Shown piece by piece: positions 27,340-35,892 of a stretch of DNA of 64,000 bases; the first letter of the stretch is position 1, and every line of letters begins with the position of its first letter. The notes beneath the pieces are model-generated. The model had not been told where the DNA came from and did not search any database. It was given only the letters and a program-made list of their open reading frames with translations. This DNA is from Siphonobacter curvatus (lineage in GTDB: Bacteria > Bacteroidota > Bacteroidia > Cytophagales > Spirosomataceae), in the NCBI RefSeq assembly GCF_002943425.1, contig NZ_PTRA01000004.1:124001-188000 (forward strand). The letters are read 5' to 3'. A program made the position numbers and the translations under genes.

Positions 27340-28710
27340 ATGATTCTTATTGTTGACGATGATCTGGCTATTCGCACTTCGCTGGCCCTGCTACTCAAAA
27401 AAGAGGGGTTTCGGGTCATGGGAGCGAGTTCGCCCGTTGAAACGTTCGACGTACTTCGTCAGCATACACCGGAACTGATTCTACTGGATCTCAACTTTTC
27501 GATTGAAACCTCCGGTCGGGAAGGGATGCATTTACTGGATCAGATTCGCGAGGCGTATTCCGCTATTCCAGTCATCCTCATTACGGGCTGGGGGAGTATC
27601 GATCTGGCGGTACAGGGCATGAAAAAAGGAGCCCGCGATTTTATTACCAAGCCCTGGCAAAACGATCATCTGGTCCAGTCGGTCCGAACCATTCTGAACC
27701 TGTCTCAACCCGTCGTATCCTCGCCGGAACGTCAGAAATTACAGGAAAAATATCAGTTTCAGTACATCGTCGGACAAGATCCGAAGCTGTTAGACATCCT
27801 GCAGACCATTGGCCGCGTGGCTCCCACGGATGCTCCGGTGCTGATTACGGGCGAAAGTGGTACCGGCAAAGAACTCATTGCCGAAGCCATTCACCTCAAC
27901 AGCCGCCGGAAAAGTAAACCCTTCGTGAAGGTCAATCTGGGTGGAATTTCGGCTACGTTGTTCGAAAGTGAACTGTTTGGACACGTACGCGGAGCCTTTA
28001 CCGATGCTAAAACGGATCGAATTGGGCGTTTTGAACTAGCGAATCGAGGTTCTATTTTTCTGGATGAAATCGGCGAGCTGGATTTGTCGAGTCAGGTAAA
28101 ATTGTTGCGGGTTTTGCAGGAACGGAGCTTCGAACCGCTGGGCAGCAGCAAGAGCCGTACCGTAGACGTGCGAATCATTTGTGCGACCAACCGAAATCTG
28201 GAGGAAATGGTCGCGAAAGGAACCTTTAGGGAGGACTTGTACTATCGCATTAACCTTATTTCGGTGAAATTGCCCTCCCTGCGGGAACGTCCCGACGATA
28301 TTCCCTTGCTGGCGGAATTTTTCATGAATAATCTGAAGGAAATCTACCACCGGCCCGCTTTACAACTGAGTCCCAAGGCGGTACAGTGGTTAAAAACGCT
28401 GCCTCTGCCCGGAAATATTCGGCAATTGAAAAATCTGGTGGAACGAACGGTACTGCTTTCCGGTCAGGATCGTCTGGAAGTAAAAGATTTCCAGATCAAT
28501 CTGACGGCGAATACCAGTAGTGCCCCGCGTAGCCTGCCCGAGGTTGGGACGTTAACGCTAGAAGAAATGGAGTACCATATGATTCAACGAGCCATGGACT
28601 TTCACCAGAATAAAGTAGCCAAGGTAGCTCGCTCGCTGGGTATTACGCGGTTTGCCTTGTACCGACGACTCGAAAAATACGGAATTTCTTACGACGCCGA
28701 CGATGTATGA
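27340..28710 (+). CDS. Sigma-54-dependent response regulator (NtrC family)
   Basis: About 456 residues. Receiver domain (MILIVDDDLA; phospho-acceptor Asp50 in LILLDLNF; Lys in FITKPW), then an AAA+ domain with Walker A GESGTGKE (171-178), a sigma-54 contact loop GAFTDA (218-223), Walker B in SIFLDEIGELD (about 238-247) and an Arg-finger region, then a Fis-type helix-turn-helix (about 410-456, VAKVARSLGITRFALYRRLEKYG). The ATG at 27340 begins the receiver domain exactly; the frame upstream is non-coding. The loop has Asp in place of the second Gly of GAFTGA. It overlaps the kinase gene by 4 bp. It probably activates the promoter at 21070. Confidence 0.93.
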   Translation: MILIVDDDLAIRTSLALLLKKEGFRVMGASSPVETFDVLRQHTPELILLDLNFSIETSGREGMHLLDQIREAYSAIPVILITGWGSIDLAVQGMKKGARDFITKPWQNDHLVQSVRTILNLSQPVVSSPERQKLQEKYQFQYIVGQDPKLLDILQTIGRVAPTDAPVLITGESGTGKELIAEAIHLNSRRKSKPFVKVNLGGISATLFESELFGHVRGAFTDAKTDRIGRFELANRGSIFLDEIGELDLSSQVKLLRVLQERSFEPLGSSKSRTVDVRIICATNRNLEEMVAKGTFREDLYYRINLISVKLPSLRERPDDIPLLAEFFMNNLKEIYHRPALQLSPKAVQWLKTLPLPGNIRQLKNLVERTVLLSGQDRLEVKDFQINLTANTSSAPRSLPEVGTLTLEEMEYHMIQRAMDFHQNKVAKVARSLGITRFALYRRLEKYGISYDADDV

Positions 28711-29987
28711 GGCTATCCACCCGCACCAAGTATATTTTGTACATGATCGCCCTGCACGTTTTACTGATGGTGCTGGTCTATCAGTTGCTCTTTCAAAGCA
28801 AACCCTTGTTCATCGCTACGGAAGTAATCCTACTCCTTTCCATCGGCGTATCCATTCAGCTGTACAAGGATTTCAGTCAGCCCGTCGCGTTTATTCGGTC
28901 GGGCATTGAAGCCATTAAAGACAAAGACTTTACCATCAAGTTCGTACCCACGGGCAAAGGAGAAGTAGATACGCTAATTGAAGTGTATAATTTGATGATT
29001 GATCAGTTACGCGAAGAACGTACCCGCTTGCAGGAGCAGCATTTTTTTCTGGAAAAACTCATCGAAGCCTCGCCCATCGCCCTGCTGATTCTGGATTTTG
29101 ATGAACGGCTGGTCCAGCTCAATCCCCGGGCTCTTCACCACTTTAGCGATGCGGTACTGGGCAAAAAGCTCGAAGAAACGGACAACCATCTGCTTCATCA
29201 AATGAGTACCATGACCGACGGTGAATCCCGTACGCTCAAAACCGATGGGGTGCAAACTTATAAAGTACAGCGGTCGCACCTCATGCACCAAGGCTTTCGG
29301 CGGTCTTTTTTTATACTGGAAGAACTGACGAGTGAGCTCTACAAGATTGAGAAAGCAGCATACGGGAAAGTCATTCGGATGATGGCCCATGAAGTGAACA
29401 ACACATTGGGAGCCACGGATTCGATTCTGCAAACGACACTCCAGTCTTTACCGGAACCGGAATTTTCGGACCTGAGTGAAGCCCTGCGTATTGCCAGCGG
29501 ACGCAACGGTCGGTTAACCCAGTTTATGCGAAATTTTGCGGATGTGGTACGCTTGCCCTTACCCCGACGGGAAGATGTTTCACTAAACCGACTTGTGGAG
29601 CAGGTAAGCCTGTTTATGCGGGCAACGGCTCTGAATCAGGGAAGCAGTATTCATACGCCTGAACCGAACGAACCTTGTACACTATACGCGGATACCGCCC
29701 AATTGGAACAAGTATTGGTGAACGTTCTAAAAAATGCCATCGAAGCCGGGGGCACTGAAATACGGGTTGAAATTCAAAAATGCGAACTGGCTATTCTGAA
29801 TAACGGCAAGGTAATCACGCCCGAAGAATCAACCCAGTTATTCAATCCTTTCTACAGTTCGAAACCCCAGGGCCAGGGCATTGGATTGACACTGATTCGG
29901 GAGATTCTTGTCAACCATGGGTTCTCTTTTACGCTGAAAACGCAGGCAGACGGCTGGACGGCGTTTCGGATTCAGTTTAGTAATTAA
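28707..29987 (+). CDS. Membrane histidine kinase, partner of the sigma-54 regulator
   Basis: A 426-residue sensor kinase. Two membrane helices at about 9-29 and 35-52 with almost no periplasmic loop, a HAMP-like stretch, a PAS domain (about 120-200, EASPIALLILDFDERLVQLN), a dimerisation segment with MMAHEVNNTLGA (phospho-acceptor His228) and a HATPase domain with LVNVLKNAIEAGG and GQGIGLTLIREIL. The short outer loop suggests it senses membrane state or an internal signal rather than a periplasmic ligand. Start codon overlaps the regulator's stop (ATGA), so the pair is made together. A terminator follows. Confidence 0.9.
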   Translation: MRLSTRTKYILYMIALHVLLMVLVYQLLFQSKPLFIATEVILLLSIGVSIQLYKDFSQPVAFIRSGIEAIKDKDFTIKFVPTGKGEVDTLIEVYNLMIDQLREERTRLQEQHFFLEKLIEASPIALLILDFDERLVQLNPRALHHFSDAVLGKKLEETDNHLLHQMSTMTDGESRTLKTDGVQTYKVQRSHLMHQGFRRSFFILEELTSELYKIEKAAYGKVIRMMAHEVNNTLGATDSILQTTLQSLPEPEFSDLSEALRIASGRNGRLTQFMRNFADVVRLPLPRREDVSLNRLVEQVSLFMRATALNQGSSIHTPEPNEPCTLYADTAQLEQVLVNVLKNAIEAGGTEIRVEIQKCELAILNNGKVITPEESTQLFNPFYSSKPQGQGIGLTLIREILVNHGFSFTLKTQADGWTAFRIQFSN

Positions 29988-30010
29988 GTTAGATTAGGCT
30001 ACTCTTCATT

Positions 30011-30055
30011 AAAGTTCCAGGTGTTAGGCTTGAAAAGCGTCACCTGGAACTTTTG
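30011..30055 (+). terminator. Rho-independent terminator after histidine kinase
   Basis: Arms AAAGTTCCAGGTG (30011-30023) and CACCTGGAACTTT (30041-30053) form a perfect 13-bp stem with a 17-nt loop, followed by TGATTTT. It ends the efflux/regulator operon. Confidence 0.88.
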
Positions 30056-30342
30056 ATTTTAGGAGCATTATATCATACCCTCATTGCATACGAGGCTATT
30101 AGGGTTGAACTCCTTCGGAGTTGGTCGGATAGGAATGGGCTTATACACTCCTATGCGAAAGTCCTACTGTTTCTCTTCAGTAATTATTCCTTACATCTGC
30201 TGATACGCAGCCGGAATGCCTCTCCGCTTTTAAGGTCATTTTAAGCGTATTTATAAATCACTTTAAAGCCGCTATCTGAGCTTTGGTCACACAAAAGCAG
30301 TACGAAAAACAAATTCAACACTATCAATTATGCATGTCACCC
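30056..30342. other. Intergenic region with small AACTCC/GGAGTT hairpin
   Basis: About 290 bp without a credible gene. A tight hairpin AACTCC-TTC-GGAGTT lies at 30108-30122. The rest is AT-rich and should contain the promoter for the two lipoprotein genes that follow. Confidence 0.5.
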
Positions 30343-30930
30343 ATGAAAACGCAATGGTTTTTTCTAGGTGTTATTCTGCTCTGGATGAGTGGATGCACTG
30401 CCGTTCGTGTACAGCAAAAAAGTGCGGTCAACTTTGATGAGTATCGAAAATTCACATTCGTCAAACCGGATATTCAGGGTAATAAAAATCCCTTGTATAA
30501 AAGTGGTATTACCGACGAAATGATTCAAAATGCGATTGCTTCCGAACTCACGAAAAAAGGATTGGTTCAAGACAATAATCAACCTGATTTATTAGTATCC
30601 ACGCACGAGTATTTTGAAAATAAAACCCAGCAAGTTGCGAATCCCGCTTACCCGTACCCGTATTACGTTCCCTATAACATCTGGTACCGAAGCCGCTGGA
30701 TGCCCGTTGGCTACAGTTACTATTATCAGCCCTGGAATAGCGGTTATCATACCGAACACTACACCGAAGGAACGCTGATCGTTGATGTCATTGATGCGAA
30801 AACGCAGCAATTACTATGGCGTGGTTCGCTGGAAAATCCGGTAAATGATCCGGCTGGACTGGCTAAACAATTTGCTCACGAGGCCGAAAAAATTCTGGCC
30901 CGTTACCCCGAACATCTTCAACACTCTTAA
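30343..30930 (+). CDS. DUF4136-type lipoprotein
   Basis: About 195 residues, with a lipoprotein signal (MKTQWFFLGVILLWMSGC). The order VNFDEYRKFTFVKPD, a helix with DEMIQNAIASELTKKGL, DLLVSTHEYFENK and a C-terminal LIVDVIDAKTQQLLWRGS is typical of DUF4136, small envelope lipoproteins of unknown function. The centre is very rich in Tyr, Pro and Trp (YPYPYYVPYNIWYRSRW). Two ATGs (30334, 30343) are possible; 30343 gives the cleanest signal peptide. 12 bp separate it from the next lipoprotein gene, so they are co-transcribed. Confidence 0.82.
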   Translation: MKTQWFFLGVILLWMSGCTAVRVQQKSAVNFDEYRKFTFVKPDIQGNKNPLYKSGITDEMIQNAIASELTKKGLVQDNNQPDLLVSTHEYFENKTQQVANPAYPYPYYVPYNIWYRSRWMPVGYSYYYQPWNSGYHTEHYTEGTLIVDVIDAKTQQLLWRGSLENPVNDPAGLAKQFAHEAEKILARYPEHLQHS

Positions 30931-30942
30931 TGTAACCTACTC

Positions 30943-31584
30943 ATGAAAGCTCATCTGTTCGCGATCGGTATGATGCTGGTACTAGCCTCCTGCCAATCCT
31001 CTCCTAAAAAACAAGAAGCCCAAGCGGCCGCTACGGATACGACGCTCATTACGGCGGAAGAAACGCAGGTGATCGAAAATCCTTCGGACGCGTATTTCGA
31101 TCAGGCCCTGATTGCCTTACAAACGAAGGCTCCCGAGGCAGCGGTGAAAGATATGGAATCGGGAATCGCGGCTCTTCAACAGGAGGGTAGAAATCTGAAA
31201 GGTGAAAACCTGACGAATTTCAATAATCATCTGAAAGACCTGGAAAAACTGGTAGAGCGGGCTAAAGAGAAAAAGCTCACGGAAGACGAGCTAAATCAGG
31301 CAGTCACGGCCGCTGAACTGACGGTGGGACACCAGGCTATTGAAGACATCCTCGTGTTACCGGAAGTGACAACTGATCCGTTGAAAGTTACCCTCAACGA
31401 TCTGGAAAAACACGTGGGTAAACTGGACAAAACCAGCAAAGATGAGGGACTCAAACTGATCAGCACGGCTCGTACTTCGCTCGAATCCAGAGAAAAAGCG
31501 ACTAAAGAAGAAGCCAAGAAAATGGATGAACGCCTGCGTCAGGATTTAAAAAATATTCAGGCTTACATCAAAAAACACGCATAA
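30943..31584 (+). CDS. Alpha-helical lipoprotein of unknown function
   Basis: A 213-residue protein with a lipoprotein signal (lipobox LVLASC). After a Thr/Ala/Glu-rich linker, almost the whole chain is charged and helical (Lys/Glu/Leu/Ala), with heptad-like stretches such as NHLKDLEKLVERAKEKKLTEDELNQ split here across two helices. It resembles small periplasmic coiled-coil stress or scaffold proteins, but I recognise no family. Expressed with the DUF4136 lipoprotein and followed by a terminator. Confidence 0.75.
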   Translation: MKAHLFAIGMMLVLASCQSSPKKQEAQAAATDTTLITAEETQVIENPSDAYFDQALIALQTKAPEAAVKDMESGIAALQQEGRNLKGENLTNFNNHLKDLEKLVERAKEKKLTEDELNQAVTAAELTVGHQAIEDILVLPEVTTDPLKVTLNDLEKHVGKLDKTSKDEGLKLISTARTSLESREKATKEEAKKMDERLRQDLKNIQAYIKKHA

Positions 31585-31605
31585 GAACCCATTCTGTAAG
31601 GATTA

Positions 31606-31646
31606 AAAAGGCCAAAGGCGTGCGTTCTGCATACCTTTGGCCTTTC
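31606..31646 (+). terminator. Rho-independent terminator after lipoprotein pair
   Basis: Arms AAAGGCCAAAGG (31607-31618) and CCTTTGGCCTTT (31634-31645) with a 15-nt loop; the arms supply A and T tracts. Confidence 0.85.
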
Positions 31647-31663
31647 ATCTGTGATTGATCGCT

Positions 31664-32086
31664 ATGCTACCCGTCTTCCACATTCAATCAATATCTGCCC
31701 AAGAAACCTATTCGTTACGTCACCAGGTGCTTTGGCCCGATCGACCGCTGGCATCCGTAAAACTTACCGATGATGAGCAAGGCCTGCACTACGGAGCTTT
31801 TTACGAAGGTCAACTGATCGGTGTTATTTCCGTTTTTGCTGAAACCAGCGATCGGTTTCGCTTTCGAAAGTTTGCCGTCAATGCGTCCTGGCAGGGGAGG
31901 GGTGTGGGGTCAGCCCTGCTTACGGAAGTGATTGCCCAGGTGCGTACGAAAAAAGCCAGAATACTCTGGTGCGATGCTCGCCTGACGGCCCAATCGTTTT
32001 ACGAGCGGTTCGGTATGCAAATGGAGGGTGAGGTGTTCTACAAAAACGAAGTGGCTTACGCGAAGTATCGGTTGGAGATGGTGTAA
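31664..32086 (+). CDS. GNAT-family N-acetyltransferase
   Basis: About 140 residues, cytoplasmic. The acetyl-CoA-binding motif A is clear in FRKFAVNASWQGRGVGSALLTEVIAQ, and motif B in AQSFYERFGMQMEGEVFYKN. The N-terminal YSLRHQVLWPDRPLASVKL is common in small acetyltransferases of this type that may act on small molecules or proteins; the substrate is unknown. The ATG at 31664 is taken; an in-frame TTG at 31655 adds only three residues. Single gene behind the terminator at 31606. Confidence 0.85.
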   Translation: MLPVFHIQSISAQETYSLRHQVLWPDRPLASVKLTDDEQGLHYGAFYEGQLIGVISVFAETSDRFRFRKFAVNASWQGRGVGSALLTEVIAQVRTKKARILWCDARLTAQSFYERFGMQMEGEVFYKNEVAYAKYRLEMV

Positions 32087-32215
32087 AAGCCCGATAGACG
32101 ACTGGCTTCTCTAAGCAGTCAGAAAATGAACATCACTAGCTGATTACAACAGCTTAGTTGCTGAAAATCAGGCCTCATGATCCTTACTTTAAGACCAAGA
32201 GACTTTTAAAAACGA

Positions 32216-32734
32216 ATGAATACAGAAGCAACCAGCGTCGTAACGTATGGCGGATTGTCTAAAGAAGGACTACTGAATGAATTAAAAAGGGCTGATATAC
32301 AGCTTAACGAATTTGCCGTTATACTCTTAGAAAGTCCGCATTGCGGTATCACTCCTATTAAACATTCCCTGACCATTGAAGAAGTAACGGTTGAATCGCT
32401 GGGTTTGCCGCAGGGAGGTACCCTGTCTGAAATCAGCGAAGGGGCTCGTCGCAAAGGTTTAGGAGCGTGTTCCTTGGAAGCCGCGTTTTATATCCGTTTG
32501 ACTTATCCCGATCCTGAGGAAATAAAGGTGTCGGTGAAAACGCCAAACCAAAATCCACCCGGAGCACTCGTCATCTACACCGAAGCTCTGGAGCAAGACG
32601 ATAACTTTCCGAGAGGATTGTATTTGCGAAAAATAGAAGGAAAATCCTGGCTAAGAGGGTACCGCTGTTCGGAGGACTATCTCTGGGCTCCATCAGATCG
32701 GTTTTTGTTTCGAGTGGATGAAGCGTTGGTTTGA
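32216..32734 (+). CDS. Conserved-looking hypothetical protein
   Basis: A 172-residue soluble protein, no signal peptide or membrane segment. The N-terminal GLSKEGLLNELKRADIQLNEFAVILL looks like a helical repeat (Leu-rich amphipathic helices), and the second half is beta-rich with Trp and Tyr (GYRCSEDYLWAPSDRFLF). I do not recognise a family. It lies alone between a GNAT gene and a repeat-rich intergenic region, and has no clear terminator. Confidence 0.65.
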   Translation: MNTEATSVVTYGGLSKEGLLNELKRADIQLNEFAVILLESPHCGITPIKHSLTIEEVTVESLGLPQGGTLSEISEGARRKGLGACSLEAAFYIRLTYPDPEEIKVSVKTPNQNPPGALVIYTEALEQDDNFPRGLYLRKIEGKSWLRGYRCSEDYLWAPSDRFLFRVDEALV

Positions 32735-32879
32735 TGTCTAAGGTTTGATTAGTGTGGTGGAGTTCAAGATTTGATAATTTAAGGTAAGATTGAAGTAATG
32801 TTTCTTGCGATTGATTTAGGAAGAATTAAACTATACTAACAGAACCGTTTTTCGTCTCGCTGAGACGGCTGCAAGAATA

Positions 32880-32920
32880 GTCCCTATTCATCCCATGCCT
32901 CGCATGGAATGAATAGGGAC
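32880..32920. repeat. Long imperfect hairpin
   Basis: Arms GTCCCTATTCAT (32880-32891) and ATGAATAGGGAC (32909-32920) pair perfectly, and inner arms CATGC (32894-32898) and GCATG (32902-32906) continue the stem after a small internal loop. There is no T tract, so it is not a standard terminator; a REP-like palindromic unit is more likely. Confidence 0.6.
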
Positions 32921-33047
32921 AGGGTTCAGTTTTGTGCCGTCCATGCAGTTATTCGACTGGGTTTAGCAACTACCAACTATTGCTAAAAGATTAAAACCTC
33001 TCCCGCCTGTGAGCCCTTCTATGGGGCAACGGAGTAACCTGCCTCGC

Positions 33048-33203
33048 CCATTCCACGGGGGCCATCCCACGGGGGCCATTCCATGGTGGGAACAATGCGG
33101 TGGGCATGAACTAAGCTAGGCAGTTACGGAGAGGTCCAGCCTGGAAGGCTTACGGGCTACTAACCGGCCGTGCTTGTGGGGCGAAACCGGTCTGTTCAAG
33201 GCG
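33048..33203. repeat. Mosaic intergenic repeat, copy B, with a 14-bp tandem triplication
   Basis: Three head-to-tail units of a 14-15 bp motif (CCATTCCACGGGGG, CCATCCCACGGGGG, CCATTCCATGGTGGG) start at 33048, 33062 and 33076. GGTCCAGCCTGGAAGGC (33133-33149) is the exact reverse complement of 20822-20838, and CGGTCTGTTCAAGGCG (33188-33203) matches 20933-20948 in direct orientation with one mismatch. Confidence 0.65.
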
Positions 33204-33223
33204 GCCCAATCCACGATTACTAA

Positions 33224-35587
33224 TCATTTCCCCGATTTCCCCCCGATCGCTCCCTGCGAAGATTTCTGCTCCTGCATCGGATTGAGTGGACGTTTGAACT
33301 CGCGTTGTTTGAACATCTGAAAGCGGGTGGGTTGACTTGGTTGTCGCGGAAAGGCATTGTTCTCCGTATCAATATCGGCGATTTCGTAGTAGGGGTCCAA
33401 TGTCCATTGGGTTACTTTTTTATCCGTTGGAATGACTTTCATGATCTGTTTGTCATTCATCCGCCAGATTTCCGCTGGGAAACGGAATACTTCACTGGTA
33501 CCGTCTTCGTAATCAGCCTTCACAATGACGGGCATGACCAGACCGCCCTTGTTTTCGATGCTAAGCGTATAAAAGTTCTTCCCGGATTGGTACAGCTTTT
33601 TCTCTTCTTCACTCAGCGTGCCCAGAAAATCAGCGTATTGCTTGTTCTCGGCCTCGGTGGGAGCGTAGCGATCGTAGGTATTGTAAAAATCCTTCATCTC
33701 CGGATTCGCCTCTACGACGGTCTGCTTAATATCCGTTTTATTGCGTTCCACTGCCATCGTTTGGCGACGTTTCTCATCGGCTTCTTTCAAACGAGCCTTA
33801 CGGCCGGCCGGGTCCTGAGCGTCAATAGCAAACCATTTTACTTCGGCCAGATTCTGATCGGCGGGCTCGACAGTGTAGAACCAGCCCTTCCAGAACCAGT
33901 CCAGATCTACACCCGAGGCATCTTCCATCGTTCGGAAAAAGTCGGCGGGCGTAGGCGATTTGAAAGCCCAGCGACGAGCGTATTCCTGAAAGGCGTAATC
34001 GAATAACTCCCGACCCATGATCGTTTCCCGCAGAATATTCAAGCCAGCTGCGGGTTTGGAATACGCATTAGGTCCGTACTGCATGATGTTGTCCGATGAG
34101 GTCATGATCGGTACCTGCGTATGAGCCGCCGACTGCATGTAAGGCACAATCTTCTGTGGTTCGCCGTAACTACTGGGGAAATCGCGGTCCCATTCCTGCT
34201 CGGCCAGGTACTGACAAAAGCTGTTAAGTCCTTCATCCATCCAGGCCCACTGGCGTTCGTCGGAGTTGACGATCATTGGGAAAAAGTTATGGCCCACCTC
34301 GTGAATGATGACACCAATGGTGCTGTACTTGGTGCGTTCGGAATAGGTACCATCGGCTTCGGCCAGTCCACCGTTGAAGCTAATCATCGGATACTCCATC
34401 CCACCACCGGGACTGCCGCTGTTCACGGAAATCGCTACTGGATACGGATACGGAATAGTACGGGCCCCGTAACTTCGCAGCGTATGAGCCACGGCTTGCG
34501 TCGAGTACTGCCCCCATAGCGGATTGCCCTCTTTCGGATAATACGACATCGCCATGGACTTCTTCCCGTTCAGATCCACGTTCATAGCATCCCAGATGAA
34601 CCGACGACTACTGGCAAATGTAAAATCCCGCACGTTGTCGGCTTTGTAAATCCAGGTTTTTTTACCCGTAGTCTTATTCTTCGAAGCCGCAATGGCCTCC
34701 TCCTGCGTAATCATCAGAACGGGCGTCTTGTAGCTGTTTTTAGCCTCCTGCCAGCGTTTCTGTTGAGTAGCCGTAAGGATTTCCTTACTATTTTGCAATT
34801 CGCCCGTGGCGGCTACCACGTGTCCGGCCGGTACGGTGATGGCCACTTTGTAGTTACCGAAGATCAGCGTAAACTCGCCCGCTCCCATAAACTGCTTATG
34901 CTTCCAGCCGTCCACATCGTCGTAAGCGGCCAGTCGCGGAAACCACTGAGCGATGTAATACGCGTAGTTGCCGTCGGCGGGGTAATATTTGTAATTGCAG
35001 CGGCCCTGCGGGGGAACCAGAAAATCCCAGTCAACCGAGAATACAACTTTCTCTCCGGGCTTGAGCGGCTGAGCCAGATCCACCCGCATCATGGTTTCGT
35101 TGACCGTAAACTTGAGGTCCTTTCCACGGGTAACATCCTTCACCGAATGAATATTGTACCCGTACGCTTTCGCTGGCGTATTCGCCAGTCGGGCTAGCTC
35201 GGCCGTACTCATCCCTTCCGGGTTAATGCCGCTGCTCATGGAGGCTTTGCCCGCCGCCGCATCAGCCCGAAAGCGGTTCTGCTCGACCTGTAACCAGATG
35301 TAAGGCAAGGCATCCGGCGAATCGTTGTGGTACGTAACCGTCTCCGTACCCGTAATTTTCTGCTGTTCGTCGTCGAGTTCTACTTTAATGTCGTAATCGG
35401 CCCGTTGCTGCCAGTAGGCTTTGCCGGGAGCACCGGAAGCGGATCGCGTGTTCGTAGGTGTAGGCAGGAGCGTACCCAGTTGTTCGAAACGGGTATTGGA
35501 TTGGTACGTTGGAGCCGCCGGATTTTGGGCCAGTAACGCCAGATGCGTACACAGGCCGAGGCTTAGGGTAAGGAAACGTTTTTTCAT
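33224..35587 (-). CDS. M1-family zinc metallopeptidase
   Basis: A 787-residue exported peptidase (signal peptide MKKRFLTLSLGLCTHLALLAQ). An aminopeptidase-N-like N-terminal beta domain (YDIKVELDDEQQKITGTETVTYHN) leads to the catalytic domain with HEVGH (His429, Glu430, His433) and the third zinc ligand Glu452 in MDEGLNSF, the exact HExxH-x18-E spacing. GGGMEYPMIS stands where M1 enzymes have the GAMEN loop, so the N-terminus-binding Glu is kept. The C-terminal part has Lys/Glu-rich stretches and ends in a basic tail. It probably degrades peptides in the periplasm for nutrition. Single gene. Confidence 0.92.
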   Translation of the reverse strand: MKKRFLTLSLGLCTHLALLAQNPAAPTYQSNTRFEQLGTLLPTPTNTRSASGAPGKAYWQQRADYDIKVELDDEQQKITGTETVTYHNDSPDALPYIWLQVEQNRFRADAAAGKASMSSGINPEGMSTAELARLANTPAKAYGYNIHSVKDVTRGKDLKFTVNETMMRVDLAQPLKPGEKVVFSVDWDFLVPPQGRCNYKYYPADGNYAYYIAQWFPRLAAYDDVDGWKHKQFMGAGEFTLIFGNYKVAITVPAGHVVAATGELQNSKEILTATQQKRWQEAKNSYKTPVLMITQEEAIAASKNKTTGKKTWIYKADNVRDFTFASSRRFIWDAMNVDLNGKKSMAMSYYPKEGNPLWGQYSTQAVAHTLRSYGARTIPYPYPVAISVNSGSPGGGMEYPMISFNGGLAEADGTYSERTKYSTIGVIIHEVGHNFFPMIVNSDERQWAWMDEGLNSFCQYLAEQEWDRDFPSSYGEPQKIVPYMQSAAHTQVPIMTSSDNIMQYGPNAYSKPAAGLNILRETIMGRELFDYAFQEYARRWAFKSPTPADFFRTMEDASGVDLDWFWKGWFYTVEPADQNLAEVKWFAIDAQDPAGRKARLKEADEKRRQTMAVERNKTDIKQTVVEANPEMKDFYNTYDRYAPTEAENKQYADFLGTLSEEEKKLYQSGKNFYTLSIENKGGLVMPVIVKADYEDGTSEVFRFPAEIWRMNDKQIMKVIPTDKKVTQWTLDPYYEIADIDTENNAFPRQPSQPTRFQMFKQREFKRPLNPMQEQKSSQGAIGGKSGK

Positions 35588-35892
35588 ACGGGAAAGAAAA
35601 ACAAGAGTTAAAGCAGGTCTCCAAGATAAAAGAGAACTGAATTACGGATTTGGTATAAAGCTAAGATAAACTCGCTTGTGGGAGGTGAGTGGCTCAAGAT
35701 ACAAAAGAAACAGGAAGTCATATATGTAAAAGATGGCTTTTTATTTGAACGGCTTGTTCCGCTTTCAGCTCAGTTTCATTCCAACAAATTAGTCGTTCTT
35801 TAAGTCGCTGAGGCAGAAGCAACGATTGTATTTTTAGCTTAGTTTTAAGCATCGATCAAACCTCCGTACTGTACTTCTAAACACGTTTAACT
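35588..35892. other. Divergent promoter region (M1 peptidase / VOC protein)
   Basis: 305 bp between divergent genes. It must contain both promoters, but I see no strong repeat, hairpin or recognisable motif. Confidence 0.45.

Larger units (their letters stand above)
32735..33223. other. Repeat-rich intergenic region
   Basis: About 490 bp without a gene, made largely of inverted and tandem repeats: CGTCTCGCTGAGACG near 32855, the hairpin at 32880-32920, and the mosaic copy at 33048-33203. It separates a plus-strand gene end from the end of the minus-strand M1 peptidase gene, so both 3' ends lie here. Confidence 0.6.

Noticed and set aside
29729-29740. Second copy of the dyad half-site (AAAAAATGCCAT) inside the histidine kinase gene
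   Set aside because: Only one arm of 12 bp is present and it encodes the conserved LKNAIEAG motif of the ATPase domain; a related 11-mer at 46113 is also in coding sequence. Chance matches.
33305-34006. 233-codon open frame on the plus strand inside the M1 peptidase gene
   Set aside because: Antisense to an intact zinc peptidase with all motifs; no signal, domain or promoter of its own.
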